DNA of 45,050 bases. Origin: RGIG7450 sp045648785 (GTDB taxonomy: Bacteria; Bacillota; Clostridia; RUG12999). Of this stretch, positions 1 through 6,623 are shown piece after piece; the first letter of the stretch is position 1; each line of letters begins with the position of its first letter. The stretch lies in NCBI GenBank assembly GCA_045648785.1, contig JAZROP010000019.1, forward strand, positions 1 to 45,050, given 5' to 3'. A program made the position numbers and the translations under genes. The notes beneath the pieces are model-generated. The model was not told where the DNA came from. It saw only the letters and a list, made by a program, of their open reading frames with translations, and did not search any database.

Positions 1-2
1 AC

Positions 3-1157
3 CTTGGCGAATATGTTGAGTACTTTATTGAGGTTACAAATGTGTACAACACAATTTATGCAGCAGCAAGTGAAAATGTAATCTTTGTTGAAGCTGACGA
101 AACAGAAATCGCAGGCTATGAAGGTACAATTAATATTGACACGACTAATCCCAGTTCGCTTATGCAGGCTATAATGACATTGGACAATAAGCTTATAGCA
201 GGTACAGTTGTAACAGAAAGCGGACACAACTACATTGCAAATCAGCTTAAAGCTGCAATCACAAAGATAAATCACATTGATGCTGATAATGATGATATTT
301 GTGACAGATGCGGTACAAACCTTGCACCTGGTACACCTACTCCCGGACTCGGTTCATCTGCTGGCGGTGCTGTTTTAAACCAGTTCACAATTAAGTTTGA
401 TACAAATGGCGGAAGAGCAATTGCAAGTGTAACAGTAAAGAAAGGCGAAGTTCTTGCAAAACCGACAGATCCCACAAAGGAAGGCTTTAAGTTTGACGGC
501 TGGTACACAGACGAGGCTCTCACAGCAAAATATGACTTCTCAACACCTGTTACAAAGGCATTTACACTTTACGCAAAGTGGATTGAGGAAACTGTAGCAG
601 ATAAATTGGCTAAGTTCACAGACATAGACAAAAACGCATGGTATTATGACTTTGTAAAGACTATTATAGAAAGAGGTCTTATGAACGGTATTTCAGAAAC
701 AGAGTTTGCTCCTGATGCCACCCTTACAAGAGGTATGTTTGTAACAATTCTTCACAGAATAGAGGGTGAGCCCATAACAGAAAACGGTGCTAACTTCACT
801 GATGTAGCAGAAGGTCAGTACTATGCAGATGCTGTTAAATGGGCAAATGCAAACGGTATCGTAAAGGGTATAACCGAAACAGAGTTTGCGCCCAATGCTG
901 AGGTAACCCGTGAACAGATGGCAGCAATGATTGCAAGATATGCAAACCACAAGAAGCTTGATGCATCTGATGAGGACGATGTTACCTACACAGACAGCGC
1001 TGAAATCTCAGAATATGCAAGGGAAGCTGTAAATACAGCAAACAATCTTGGTATTCTTATAGGAAATGCAGACGGAAGTTTTGCTCCTAAGAACAATGCG
1101 ACAAGAGCAGAAGCAGCAACATTGTTTGCAAGACTGCTTGGAGTAGTTAAAAAGTAA
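3..1157 (+). CDS. SLH-domain surface protein, C-terminal part
   Basis: The reading frame is open to the left edge of the window, so this is the C-terminal end of a longer exported protein; the GTG at 42 is only an internal codon. The visible order is a short segment with an acidic Asp-rich stretch and a Cys pair (DDICDRCG, near 290-315), a Listeria-Bacteroides (InlB B-type) repeat with FDTNGG and GWYTD hallmarks (about 387-585), and three SLH domains (about 612-775, 790-951, 985-1143). SLH domains bind pyruvylated secondary cell-wall polymer, so the protein should be anchored to the wall or S-layer. The missing N-terminus probably carries a signal peptide and the functional domain. The role of the unseen part cannot be stated. 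Confidence 0.9.
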   Translation, partial: LGEYVEYFIEVTNVYNTIYAAASENVIFVEADETEIAGYEGTINIDTTNPSSLMQAIMTLDNKLIAGTVVTESGHNYIANQLKAAITKINHIDADNDDICDRCGTNLAPGTPTPGLGSSAGGAVLNQFTIKFDTNGGRAIASVTVKKGEVLAKPTDPTKEGFKFDGWYTDEALTAKYDFSTPVTKAFTLYAKWIEETVADKLAKFTDIDKNAWYYDFVKTIIERGLMNGISETEFAPDATLTRGMFVTILHRIEGEPITENGANFTDVAEGQYYADAVKWANANGIVKGITETEFAPNAEVTREQMAAMIARYANHKKLDASDEDDVTYTDSAEISEYAREAVNTANNLGILIGNADGSFAPKNNATRAEAATLFARLLGVVKK

Positions 1158-1297
1158 GTTATCGAAAACGTCTACATATGTGGACTGTATTTTGATTGCA
1201 AAGGAAGACCTAAAATAATGGTGTAGCATTAGTCGTGGGTTCGGATTGCGACAGTAAAATGTTAAAACAGGAAATTGACATTTTTGACCAAGCAAGC

Positions 1298-1323
1298 AAA
1301 CCCTGATAAAATAAGGGGTTTTT
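1298..1323 (+). terminator. weak hairpin after the SLH gene
   Basis: AAACCC (1298-1303) pairs with GGGTTT (1316-1321) and is followed by a short T-run. It lies 140 nt past the SLH stop codon. The stem is only six base pairs. The stretch 1158-1297 shows no gene. Confidence 0.45.
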
Positions 1324-1355
1324 AGACCTGCTTCTATTATGAACGTGAAAGACAG

Positions 1356-1389
1356 AAAAATCCGTACGCGATAGTGTGCGGATTTTTTT
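1356..1389 (+). terminator. strong intrinsic terminator
   Basis: A 14-bp stem (1356-1369 with 1374-1387, two G-T wobbles) closes a GATA loop and ends in a run of seven T. It is the better terminator for the upstream SLH gene. Twelve nucleotides of the left arm (1356-1367) can alternatively pair with 1434-1445, because the right-arm sequence GTACGGATTTTT recurs there. Confidence 0.75.
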
Positions 1390-1524
1390 GCTTATTACCT
1401 ATTCACTCTTCACTATTTCCTAAAAATATTTATGTACGGATTTTTTTGAAAAGTAATAGTGAAAAGGGACGAAGTTAAGGTAGAAACTCGCTTTGACAAG
1501 TTTCTGTTGAAAAGGAGAAGGTTT

Positions 1525-1668
1525 ATGGATAGTCCGTTGATTATAAAATCAAAGCAATTTGCATTAGATATAATAAAAGTATGCAACAAGATGAAAAGAG
1601 AAAAAGATAAAGAAAGTGACCGGTTGAGTATATTTGACCCCAGAGACCCATTTATGGGTAGCAAGTAG
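1525..1668 (+). pseudogene. truncated four-helix-bundle (S23/IVS) protein remnant
   Basis: The ATG at 1525 follows a good Shine-Dalgarno (AAAGGAG, 1511-1517). The first 30 residues, including PLIIKSKQFALDIIKVC, resemble helix 1 of the four-helix-bundle family encoded by intervening sequences in 23S rRNA genes and by free-standing genes in Clostridia. Intact members are about 115-125 residues; this frame stops after 47 codons, and its last 16 residues do not resemble the family. An upstream GTG at 1459 is in frame but lacks a ribosome binding site. I read it as a decayed copy. Identification from one helix is moderate. Confidence 0.5.
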
Positions 1669-1743
1669 CAAATGCATGGCTGGCAGGCCAATAAAAAAAC
1701 GCACTTGTGCGTCGCCAGTAGTATTAGGGCTATGCCAGAAAAT

Positions 1744-1794
1744 GAACCCCCCGAACGGCGATTTTTCCCTAAGACCAATCGCCGTTCGAGGGGA
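1744..1794. repeat. dispersed hairpin repeat, copy R1
   Basis: On the minus strand this contains the core GGCGATTGGTCTTAGGGA, also found at 17330-17347 and (minus strand) 32255-32272. R1 is strongly symmetrical: 1752-1762 pairs perfectly with 1778-1788, plus four more C-G pairs after one mismatch, around a 15-nt loop that holds most of the core. The minus-strand DUF6512 gene reads into it and takes its stop codon (TAG) from the core. The adjacent 1669-1743 has a small CGCACTTGTGCG hairpin but no gene. Confidence 0.75.
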
Positions 1795-2296
1795 TATTTA
1801 TTACTGTTGATGGATTTATAAATAGGGGAATGCTGGGCGGATAGAGGGTGAAGATGATATATATGCCAATCATCAAAATACTTAAAATATTTAAAATGGT
1901 ATACCAATTATTGATTTTTGGGGATAATGCTGTTTTATAAGTGACATAAAATGCGATAAGTACAACGATGTAAAATATAGATATATCCACAAATGCAGTA
2001 TGATATCCGATTATGCCTGAATATGTGTAAAATGTAATGATGATAAGTAGCACACCCACAAGTGCACCAAAAATTGTGGCTGCATATATATTCTTTTGTT
2101 TTTTATAAAAAAACAGCCCATATAACAGCATGGGAAAGAAGATTAATTTTGTGTGTTCCCAAATGGATTCATTAACAGGTGTGAATAAACCCACAATTAA
2201 ATTGTTATCCGATAAGTTGTATGCAAAGTGCAGCAAGGTTCCTAAAACAGATACGAATATGAATCCTGTTAAAATGTACGATTTTATACCTTTCAT
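1769..2296 (-). CDS. DUF6512 family membrane protein
   Basis: A predicted integral membrane protein of 175 residues with about five to six hydrophobic segments. The motif FTPVNESIWEHTKLIFFP near residue 40 and YPPSIPLF near the C-terminus are typical of the DUF6512 family, whose function is unknown. The chosen start is the ATG at 2296, seven nucleotides after GGGGTG; a GTG at 2305 is in frame but overlaps that ribosome binding site. The family normally ends a few residues after the YPP motif; here the last residues (SNGDWS) are encoded by repeat R1, so the native C-terminus was probably replaced. It is divergent from the SdpR/SdpI pair. Confidence 0.75.
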   Translation of the reverse strand: MKGIKSYILTGFIFVSVLGTLLHFAYNLSDNNLIVGLFTPVNESIWEHTKLIFFPMLLYGLFFYKKQKNIYAATIFGALVGVLLIIITFYTYSGIIGYHTAFVDISIFYIVVLIAFYVTYKTALSPKINNWYTILNILSILMIGIYIIFTLYPPSIPLFINPSTVINIPSNGDWS

Positions 2297-2389
2297 TTTT
2301 ATCACCCCAAAATATATATGACGAAATTGAACGAAATATGTAGACGATTGCTACTTAATAAAAATATTGTAGGTTTATTAATTTTTAAC

Positions 2390-2409
2390 ATTTAGAAAAA
2401 TATCTAAAT
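2390..2409. promoter_or_regulatory. upstream operator-like palindrome
   Basis: ATTTAGAAAAATATCTAAAT is a near-perfect 20-bp inverted repeat with the same ATTTAGA half-sites as the palindrome at 2446-2465. It lies just upstream of the -35 box of the sdpR-like gene and between it and the divergent DUF6512 gene, so it could affect both. Binding by the adjacent ArsR-type repressor is inferred. Confidence 0.6.
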
Positions 2410-2414
2410 AGCTC

Positions 2415-2443
2415 TTGACAATTATGTTACTTTGGTATATAAT
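2415..2443 (+). promoter_or_regulatory. sigma-A promoter for sdpR-sdpI
   Basis: Consensus TTGACA (2415-2420), a 17-bp spacer and consensus TATAAT (2438-2443). Both boxes are perfect, which suits a promoter held off by a repressor. Confidence 0.85.
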
Positions 2444-2445
2444 CT

Positions 2446-2465
2446 ATTTAGAAATATTTCTAAAT
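2446..2465. promoter_or_regulatory. downstream operator palindrome
   Basis: ATTTAGAAATATTTCTAAAT is a perfect 20-bp palindrome that begins two bases after the -10 box, over the transcription start. With the copy at 2390-2409 it brackets the promoter, a layout suited to autorepression. The centres of the two palindromes are 56 bp apart. Confidence 0.75.
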
Positions 2466-2486
2466 ACTTGCGAGGGAGTGATGTTA

Positions 2487-2753
2487 ATGGGAATGAACGA
2501 AACATTAAAAGCCATATCTGACCCAGTAAGACGAGATATATTGTCTATGCTTAAGAATGGTAAAAAGTCAGCAGGAGAAATTGGTGAGCATTTTAATTTG
2601 ACGGGTGCAACCGTTTCATATCACTTGGCAAAACTAAAAAAAGCAGATCTTATTGCGGAACAAAAATACAAAAATTATATATATTACGAACTTAATACAT
2701 CTGTTTTTGAAGATGTAATTAGGTGGATTTACATGTTAGGAGGTAATAAATAA
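2487..2753 (+). CDS. sdpR: ArsR-family autorepressor (SdpR-like)
   Basis: An 88-residue winged-helix protein. The start MNETLKAISDPVRRDILSML and the helix-turn-helix region TGATVSYHLAKLKKADLI are typical of the SdpR branch of ArsR regulators. There is no metal-binding CxC motif in the recognition helix, so metal sensing is not suggested. ATG codons at 2481, 2487 and 2493 are in frame; 2487 is best spaced from GGGAG (2474-2478). The stop overlaps the sdpI start (TAATG). In Bacillus subtilis SdpR represses sdpRI until SdpI, occupied by the SdpC toxin, sequesters it at the membrane; here that mechanism is inferred from homology. Confidence 0.85.
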   Translation: MGMNETLKAISDPVRRDILSMLKNGKKSAGEIGEHFNLTGATVSYHLAKLKKADLIAEQKYKNYIYYELNTSVFEDVIRWIYMLGGNK

Positions 2754-3364
2754 TGAAATTCTTTAAATGTAGAACTTTTATTGTTACAAGTGTAGTTTGT
2801 TTGTTGCCTATATTATTAGGGGTTTCGCTTTGGAACAAACTCCCCGATTTAATGGCAATTCATTTTAATGTTTATGGTAACCCGGATAACTTTGCGTCAA
2901 AGGGGTTTGTTGTTTTTGGACTGCCAATTTTAATGGTGGTATTGCAAGCATTTTGTTGCTTTGTAAATGACATAAATGCATATAAACACGGAGAAAGAAG
3001 ACAATTTGAAACAATAACAAAATGGATTATTCCGTGTCTTACGGTTGTTCTTCAGGTAATAACTTTAGGATATGGAATTGGTTGGAATTTGGATATAAGA
3101 AAGTCAGTTGCTTTTATAGTAGGAGTTATTTTTCTTGTAATAGGAAACTATTTGCCAAAATTTGATTATATTAAAAATTATGATTTGCAAACAGAAAAAG
3201 CAAGAAAAATTAACAGATTTGTTGGTTACGAAACAGTTGTTATGGGTATTATCTTTATTGTTAGCATTTTTCTGCCGCCCGTTAGCACAGTGGTTTGCAT
3301 AGGATTATTGGTTCCATATGCCATTTTAGGTATTGTTTATGGAATAGTGATTGGTCGGAAGTAG
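2753..3364 (+). CDS. sdpI: SdpI/DUF1648 family immunity-type membrane protein
   Basis: A 203-residue protein with about six membrane segments. The N-terminal DUF1648 signature, with LPDLMAIHFNVYGNPDNFASK spanning residues 30-50, and the C-terminal SdpI-like half match SdpI, which gives immunity to the SDP killing peptide and signals toxin presence to SdpR. It is translationally coupled to sdpR (1-nt overlap) with its own AGGAGG at 2738-2743. No SdpC-like toxin or SdpAB maturation gene lies in the window, so this is an orphan immunity/sensor pair. Other SdpI homologues are annotated only as membrane proteins, so toxin immunity is inference. Confidence 0.8.
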   Translation: MKFFKCRTFIVTSVVCLLPILLGVSLWNKLPDLMAIHFNVYGNPDNFASKGFVVFGLPILMVVLQAFCCFVNDINAYKHGERRQFETITKWIIPCLTVVLQVITLGYGIGWNLDIRKSVAFIVGVIFLVIGNYLPKFDYIKNYDLQTEKARKINRFVGYETVVMGIIFIVSIFLPPVSTVVCIGLLVPYAILGIVYGIVIGRK

Positions 3365-3406
3365 GAGAAAACTGATTTAGGTAATGGTGAATAAACCACT
3401 AGGATT

Positions 3407-3610
3407 TTATTTTTTGTTAAACTCCTCGCCATTTATTAAAAAATCTATTGAAACATTAAAATATTTGGAAAGTTTGTTTAGCATATCAAGACTAGGTTCT
3501 CTTTTTCCATTTTCATAATGAGATAATGCCTCTCGTGAAATATTTAAATCCATAGCAACTTTAAGTTGGTTTAAATTTTTTTCTTTTCGTATAATTCTTA
3601 ATCCTTTCAT
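3407..3610 (-). CDS. small XRE-family repressor
   Basis: A 67-residue single-domain Cro/CI-type helix-turn-helix protein. The HTH runs from about residue 6 to 60, with LNISREALSHYENGKREPS covering the turn and recognition helix, and there is no sensor domain. The start is the ATG at 3610 after AGGGGTG; a GTG 18 nt upstream is less likely. It is divergent from the secreted GWY-repeat protein and the shared 90-bp gap holds four TGTTACA-type half-sites. This suggests it represses that gene and perhaps itself. Confidence 0.85.
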   Translation of the reverse strand: MKGLRIIRKEKNLNQLKVAMDLNISREALSHYENGKREPSLDMLNKLSKYFNVSIDFLINGEEFNKK

Positions 3611-3621
3611 AAAAACACCCC

Positions 3622-3672
3622 TTGACATTATTGTAACAATTTGTTACAATAATAATGTTACAAATTGTTACA
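3622..3672 (+). promoter_or_regulatory. promoter with overlapping TGTTACA operators
   Basis: TTGACA (3622-3627), 17-bp spacer, TACAAT (3645-3650). A 21-bp palindrome (3630-3650, arms ATTGTAACAA and TTGTTACAAT around one base) covers the spacer and the whole -10 box. Two further direct half-sites TGTTACA lie at 3656-3662 and 3666-3672. Repressor binding there would block polymerase. A minus-strand promoter for the repressor probably overlaps but is not clear. Confidence 0.8.
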
Positions 3673-3699
3673 TAAATAATTTTTTTGGAGGAATATTTA

Positions 3700-4683
3700 A
3701 TGAAGATTAAAAAAAGACTACTACTGAGTTTTTTGACAGTAAGTTTGTTAATGGGAACATTACAGGTAAGTGCAGGAACTATGTACAGAGAAAAATTTGT
3801 TTATCCTCAGGAGTATTTAGAGTATGTAGAAAAAGGATATGGTCCCGGTATATGGGCAAGAACACCAATGGAGCTTGTAGTTGATGAGAAGGATATTTCT
3901 GATGCAAGAAAATGGGGATACAAGACAATTGATGAGTATAGTGACAGTGAAAAAATAACTTTATATGCTACCGAAAAAACGTTGACCATACCCAAATTTA
4001 TGAAGCAGACTTATTTAGAGTTGGGATGGTATGAATCTCTAATAACATTATATGCTCCGGGTGGAAGAACTTTTGGAGTTACGCCTGCAGATAAACAAAC
4101 ATATTTAAATCTTGGATGGTATGATAGACCGGTAACAACCCTATATACTCTTGACGGAAGACAAGAAAATTTTTACAATGAAGATGTTGATGCGCAGTGT
4201 ACGGTTGGTTGGTACAGGGAAAAGCCGGTACTATTATATACTTTAGATGGTAGGAGAGAATACTTTTTGCCTAATGAGGTTGAAGCACAATGTGCTGTCG
4301 GATGGTATAGAAAAGAACCGGTCACTTTATACACTCTTGATGGTCGCAGCGATGTTTTTCCGGCAGATAGCGTAGAAGAACAACGCAGTGTTGGATGGTA
4401 TTATTGGCGTGAAATTGAAAAAATAAATGAATTGAAAAGAACAGCAGATTCGTATAAGATTGGACAACGAGTTTGGTTAAACAGACCGAGTGCATATTAT
4501 CCTGTTGGTTATGTAGTATCTAAAAATGGTTCTACAATAGATGTGGTTTGGGATTGTTTTTATGACTATGAATGGTGCAGAATATATAGCCAGACAGACA
4601 TACAAATTGCTGAAAGATATAATAGAATTACATTGGGTAATAGATATACTTATTCTGCAGATGAGATAGCCAAGTATAAATAA
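3700..4683 (+). CDS. secreted protein with five GWY-type repeats
   Basis: A 327-residue protein of unrecognised family. Residues 1-26 form a signal peptide (KIKKR, a hydrophobic core, then VSAG). From about residue 105 to 235 there are five repeats of 30-31 residues centred on GWY at 109, 139, 170, 201 and 232. The best-conserved unit reads VGWYR..PV.LYTLDGR, then F....VEAQ. The C-terminal part (from about 250) starts with YKIGQRVWLNRPSAYYPVGY and may be a small beta-barrel. The ATG at 3700 follows GGAGGA (3687-3692). Control by the divergent XRE repressor is inferred. No catalytic motif is seen; a binding or wall-associated role is plausible but unproven. Confidence 0.8.
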   Translation: MKIKKRLLLSFLTVSLLMGTLQVSAGTMYREKFVYPQEYLEYVEKGYGPGIWARTPMELVVDEKDISDARKWGYKTIDEYSDSEKITLYATEKTLTIPKFMKQTYLELGWYESLITLYAPGGRTFGVTPADKQTYLNLGWYDRPVTTLYTLDGRQENFYNEDVDAQCTVGWYREKPVLLYTLDGRREYFLPNEVEAQCAVGWYRKEPVTLYTLDGRSDVFPADSVEEQRSVGWYYWREIEKINELKRTADSYKIGQRVWLNRPSAYYPVGYVVSKNGSTIDVVWDCFYDYEWCRIYSQTDIQIAERYNRITLGNRYTYSADEIAKYK

Positions 4684-4755
4684 TCATTGATAGAGCAAAT
4701 ATTGATATTTACTCATATAAAACAGCTACTTTTTAGCTTAAAAAATTTTACATAA

Positions 4756-4796
4756 AAAAAACACCTTTGTGATAAACTATCGCAGAGGTGTTTTTT
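4756..4796 (+). terminator. long terminator hairpin overlapping a ribosome binding site
   Basis: A 19-bp stem (4756-4774 with 4778-4796, two G-T wobbles) around an AAC loop, ending in six T. It ends transcription of the GWY-repeat gene. The right arm also contains AGAGGTG (4784-4790), which is correctly spaced for the ATG at 4797, so transcripts reading through would have that site sequestered. Confidence 0.8.
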
Positions 4797-4970
4797 ATGG
4801 ATAATCCAAAAAAAGATACAAATTTTATACAACAAAATAAAAAAAGCCGTTGTGAAAACATTTTTTCAAATGAAAGACCTATTTCTTCAGCCTATCCGGC
4901 AATTGATACCGATTTGGCGAGAGATAATTTAGAGAACCATCTTTCAGCGGCTGATTTGCAGGATTTATAA
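4797..4970 (+). CDS. small hypothetical protein (57 aa)
   Basis: A hydrophilic 57-residue protein without signal peptide or membrane segment, ending in DLARDNLENHLSAADLQDL. I do not recognise it. The ATG at 4797 follows AGAGGTG with six nucleotides of spacing; a GTG at 4788 is in frame but inside that site. It lies 23 nt before the ferritin-like gene in the same direction, so the two are likely cotranscribed. The ribosome binding site lies inside the preceding terminator hairpin. The support for its being a real gene is positional and from spacing only. Confidence 0.55.
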   Translation: MDNPKKDTNFIQQNKKSRCENIFSNERPISSAYPAIDTDLARDNLENHLSAADLQDL

Positions 4971-4993
4971 TAGAAAAGGGGTAGAGTATTATT

Positions 4994-5428
4994 ATGATAG
5001 AACAGGATACAATTAAACTTTTGCGTGAATGTGATGCGGGGGTTAAAATGGGGATTTCCTCAATTGATGATGTGCTTGATAAAGTTGGTAGTAATGAGTT
5101 TGAAAAGCTTTTGACAAAATGTAAGACCGAGCATGAAAAACTTGATGAAGAAATTGACAAATTATTGAACAAATACAAGGATGACGGTAAGGACCCAGCC
5201 GTTATGGCAAAGGGAATGAGCTGGATGAAAACAAACGTAATGCTTGCTATGGATGATTCGGACCATACTATTGCGGATTTAATGACAGACGGCTGCAACA
5301 TGGGCGTGAAGTCGCTGAACAAATACTTGAACAAGTATGAGGCGGCAGATGAGATTTCAAAGGATATTGCAAAACGACTTATTAATCTTGAAGAAAAACT
5401 TGCTGTTGATATTCGCGAATATTTATAA
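4994..5428 (+). CDS. ferritin-like four-helix protein (DUF2383-like)
   Basis: A 144-residue, almost entirely helical cytoplasmic protein. Alternating heptads and segments such as EHEKLDEEIDKLL and GVKSLNKYLNKY suggest a four-helix bundle of the ferritin-like DUF2383 group; function is not established. Family assignment is from the general look of the sequence and is moderate. Its stop codon overlaps the start of the choloylglycine hydrolase gene (TAATG), so the two are translationally coupled. The Shine-Dalgarno AAAAGGGG lies a little far (about 12 nt) from the start. Confidence 0.65.
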   Translation: MIEQDTIKLLRECDAGVKMGISSIDDVLDKVGSNEFEKLLTKCKTEHEKLDEEIDKLLNKYKDDGKDPAVMAKGMSWMKTNVMLAMDDSDHTIADLMTDGCNMGVKSLNKYLNKYEAADEISKDIAKRLINLEEKLAVDIREYL

Positions 5429-6399
5429 TGTGCACTGCAATTTCATTTAAAAGTAAAGACCATTATTTTGGGAGAAATTTAGATTATGAATACCCTTTTG
5501 GCGAAAAAATAACTATTACACCAAGAAATTACCCATTTAAGTTCCGAAACGGATTGGAGCTTAGAAATCATTATGCGATAATCGGGATGGCGTTGCCGGT
5601 GAGAGAATATCCGCTATATTTTGACGGGACAAATGAAAAGGGACTGAGTGTGGCTGGTCTTAATTTTCCGGGAAACGCCTGTTATATGAAAAATATAAGT
5701 AGCTGTGAAAATGTTGCTTCATTTGAATTTATACCATGGATTTTGACGCAGTGTGCAAATGTGGATGAGGCAGAGAAAATACTTGAAAATTTAAATATAA
5801 CAGATGAGGCGTTTGACAATGATATGCCGCCATCTGCACTTCATTGGATTATAGCTGATACAAGAGGATGCATAACGGTTGAACAAACGGATAAGGGTCT
5901 GCAGATATATAAAAATCCTGTTGGAGTGCTGACTAATAACCCCACTTTTGACATTCAGCTGTTTAATCTTAAAAACTTTATATCGCTGTCAAACAGAGAG
6001 CCGGAAAACACTTTTTCTAATAAAATCAGGCTTGAACCATACAGTAGAGGAATGGGGGCGGTGGGGCTTCCGGGAGATTGTTCCTCAATGTCAAGATTTG
6101 TTAAAGCTTGCTTTACGAAGCTTAACTCGGTATGCGGTGAGTCAGAAGAGGAGAGTGTGAGTCAGTTTTTTCATATTCTGTATTCGGTTTATCAGCAGAG
6201 GGGATGCGTAAGGGCGGAGAAGGATTTTGTTATTACGCATTACACCTCCTGTTGTAATACGAATAAAGGGATTTATTATTATACAACTTATAGTAACAGC
6301 ACAATAAATGCGGTTGATATGCATAAAGAAAACCTAAACGCTGATAAACTGATAGCATATGATAAAAAAACGGACAATAATTTTTATATACAAAACTAA
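5428..6399 (+). CDS. bsh: choloylglycine (bile salt) hydrolase family
   Basis: A 323-residue N-terminal-nucleophile hydrolase. Met is followed by the catalytic Cys2, exposed after Met removal; other active-site residues are R16, D19, N79, N170 and R223, all in the contexts known from bile salt hydrolases (GRNLDYEY, GLNF, LTNNP, MSRF). The sequence is collinear along its whole length with the Clostridium perfringens enzyme. It should hydrolyse the amide bond of conjugated bile salts in the cytoplasm; penicillin V acylase activity is the alternative in this superfamily. There is no clear Shine-Dalgarno, so translation likely depends on coupling to the preceding gene, with which it overlaps by one base. 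Confidence 0.88.
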   Translation: MCTAISFKSKDHYFGRNLDYEYPFGEKITITPRNYPFKFRNGLELRNHYAIIGMALPVREYPLYFDGTNEKGLSVAGLNFPGNACYMKNISSCENVASFEFIPWILTQCANVDEAEKILENLNITDEAFDNDMPPSALHWIIADTRGCITVEQTDKGLQIYKNPVGVLTNNPTFDIQLFNLKNFISLSNREPENTFSNKIRLEPYSRGMGAVGLPGDCSSMSRFVKACFTKLNSVCGESEEESVSQFFHILYSVYQQRGCVRAEKDFVITHYTSCCNTNKGIYYYTTYSNSTINAVDMHKENLNADKLIAYDKKTDNNFYIQN

Positions 6400-6400
6400 A

Positions 6401-6443
6401 AGGTGGCAATATCTTAAACGGATATTGCCATTTTGCTTTTTTG
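6401..6443 (+). terminator. intrinsic terminator after bsh
   Basis: GGCAATATC (6405-6413) pairs with GATATTGCC (6421-6429), followed by a T-rich tract ending in TTTTTT. Confidence 0.8.
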
Positions 6444-6459
6444 TGTTATAATTAACACA
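6425..6459 (+). promoter_or_regulatory. probable promoter of dtd with palindromic -10 region
   Basis: TTGCCA (6425-6430), 16-bp spacer, TATAAT (6447-6452). The -10 box sits inside the inverted repeat TGTGTTATAATTAACACA (6442-6459), which could be an operator. The promoter overlaps the bsh terminator. It would give a leader of about 160 nt to dtd, with two more hairpins: 6488-6494/6497-6503 (AAAGCCG) and 6539-6548/6557-6566 (GTAAAAATGC). No known riboswitch was recognised in the leader. Confidence 0.5.
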
Positions 6460-6623
6460 TGCGGAATTTTATTTTATAAAATCCCTGAAAGCCGTTCGGC
6501 TTTTGCGGTCATTGACAGCTGTGTTAATTGACGGCGTCGTAAAAATGCCCTTGCAAGCATTTTTACTTCTGGTAAAATATTTCCTTACACACTGATTTTA
6601 TAATTAATATGAGGTGAAATGAT

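Noticed and set aside
1413..1907. Minus-strand frame of 164 codons across the repeat and the four-helix remnant
   Set aside because: It overlaps the terminator-like repeats and the 3' end of the DUF6512 gene, with composition unlike a real protein and no start signal.
4020..4400. Regularly spaced repeats considered as a CRISPR-like or tandem DNA array
   Set aside because: The roughly 90-bp periodicity comes from protein repeats (GWY...LDGR); the DNA copies are divergent at synonymous sites and the frame stays open.
2753..4683. Complete toxin-immunity system made of SdpI and the secreted GWY-repeat protein
   Set aside because: The secreted protein does not resemble SdpC, it has a different operator sequence (TGTTACA versus ATTTAGA) and its own repressor, so the two loci appear separately regulated.
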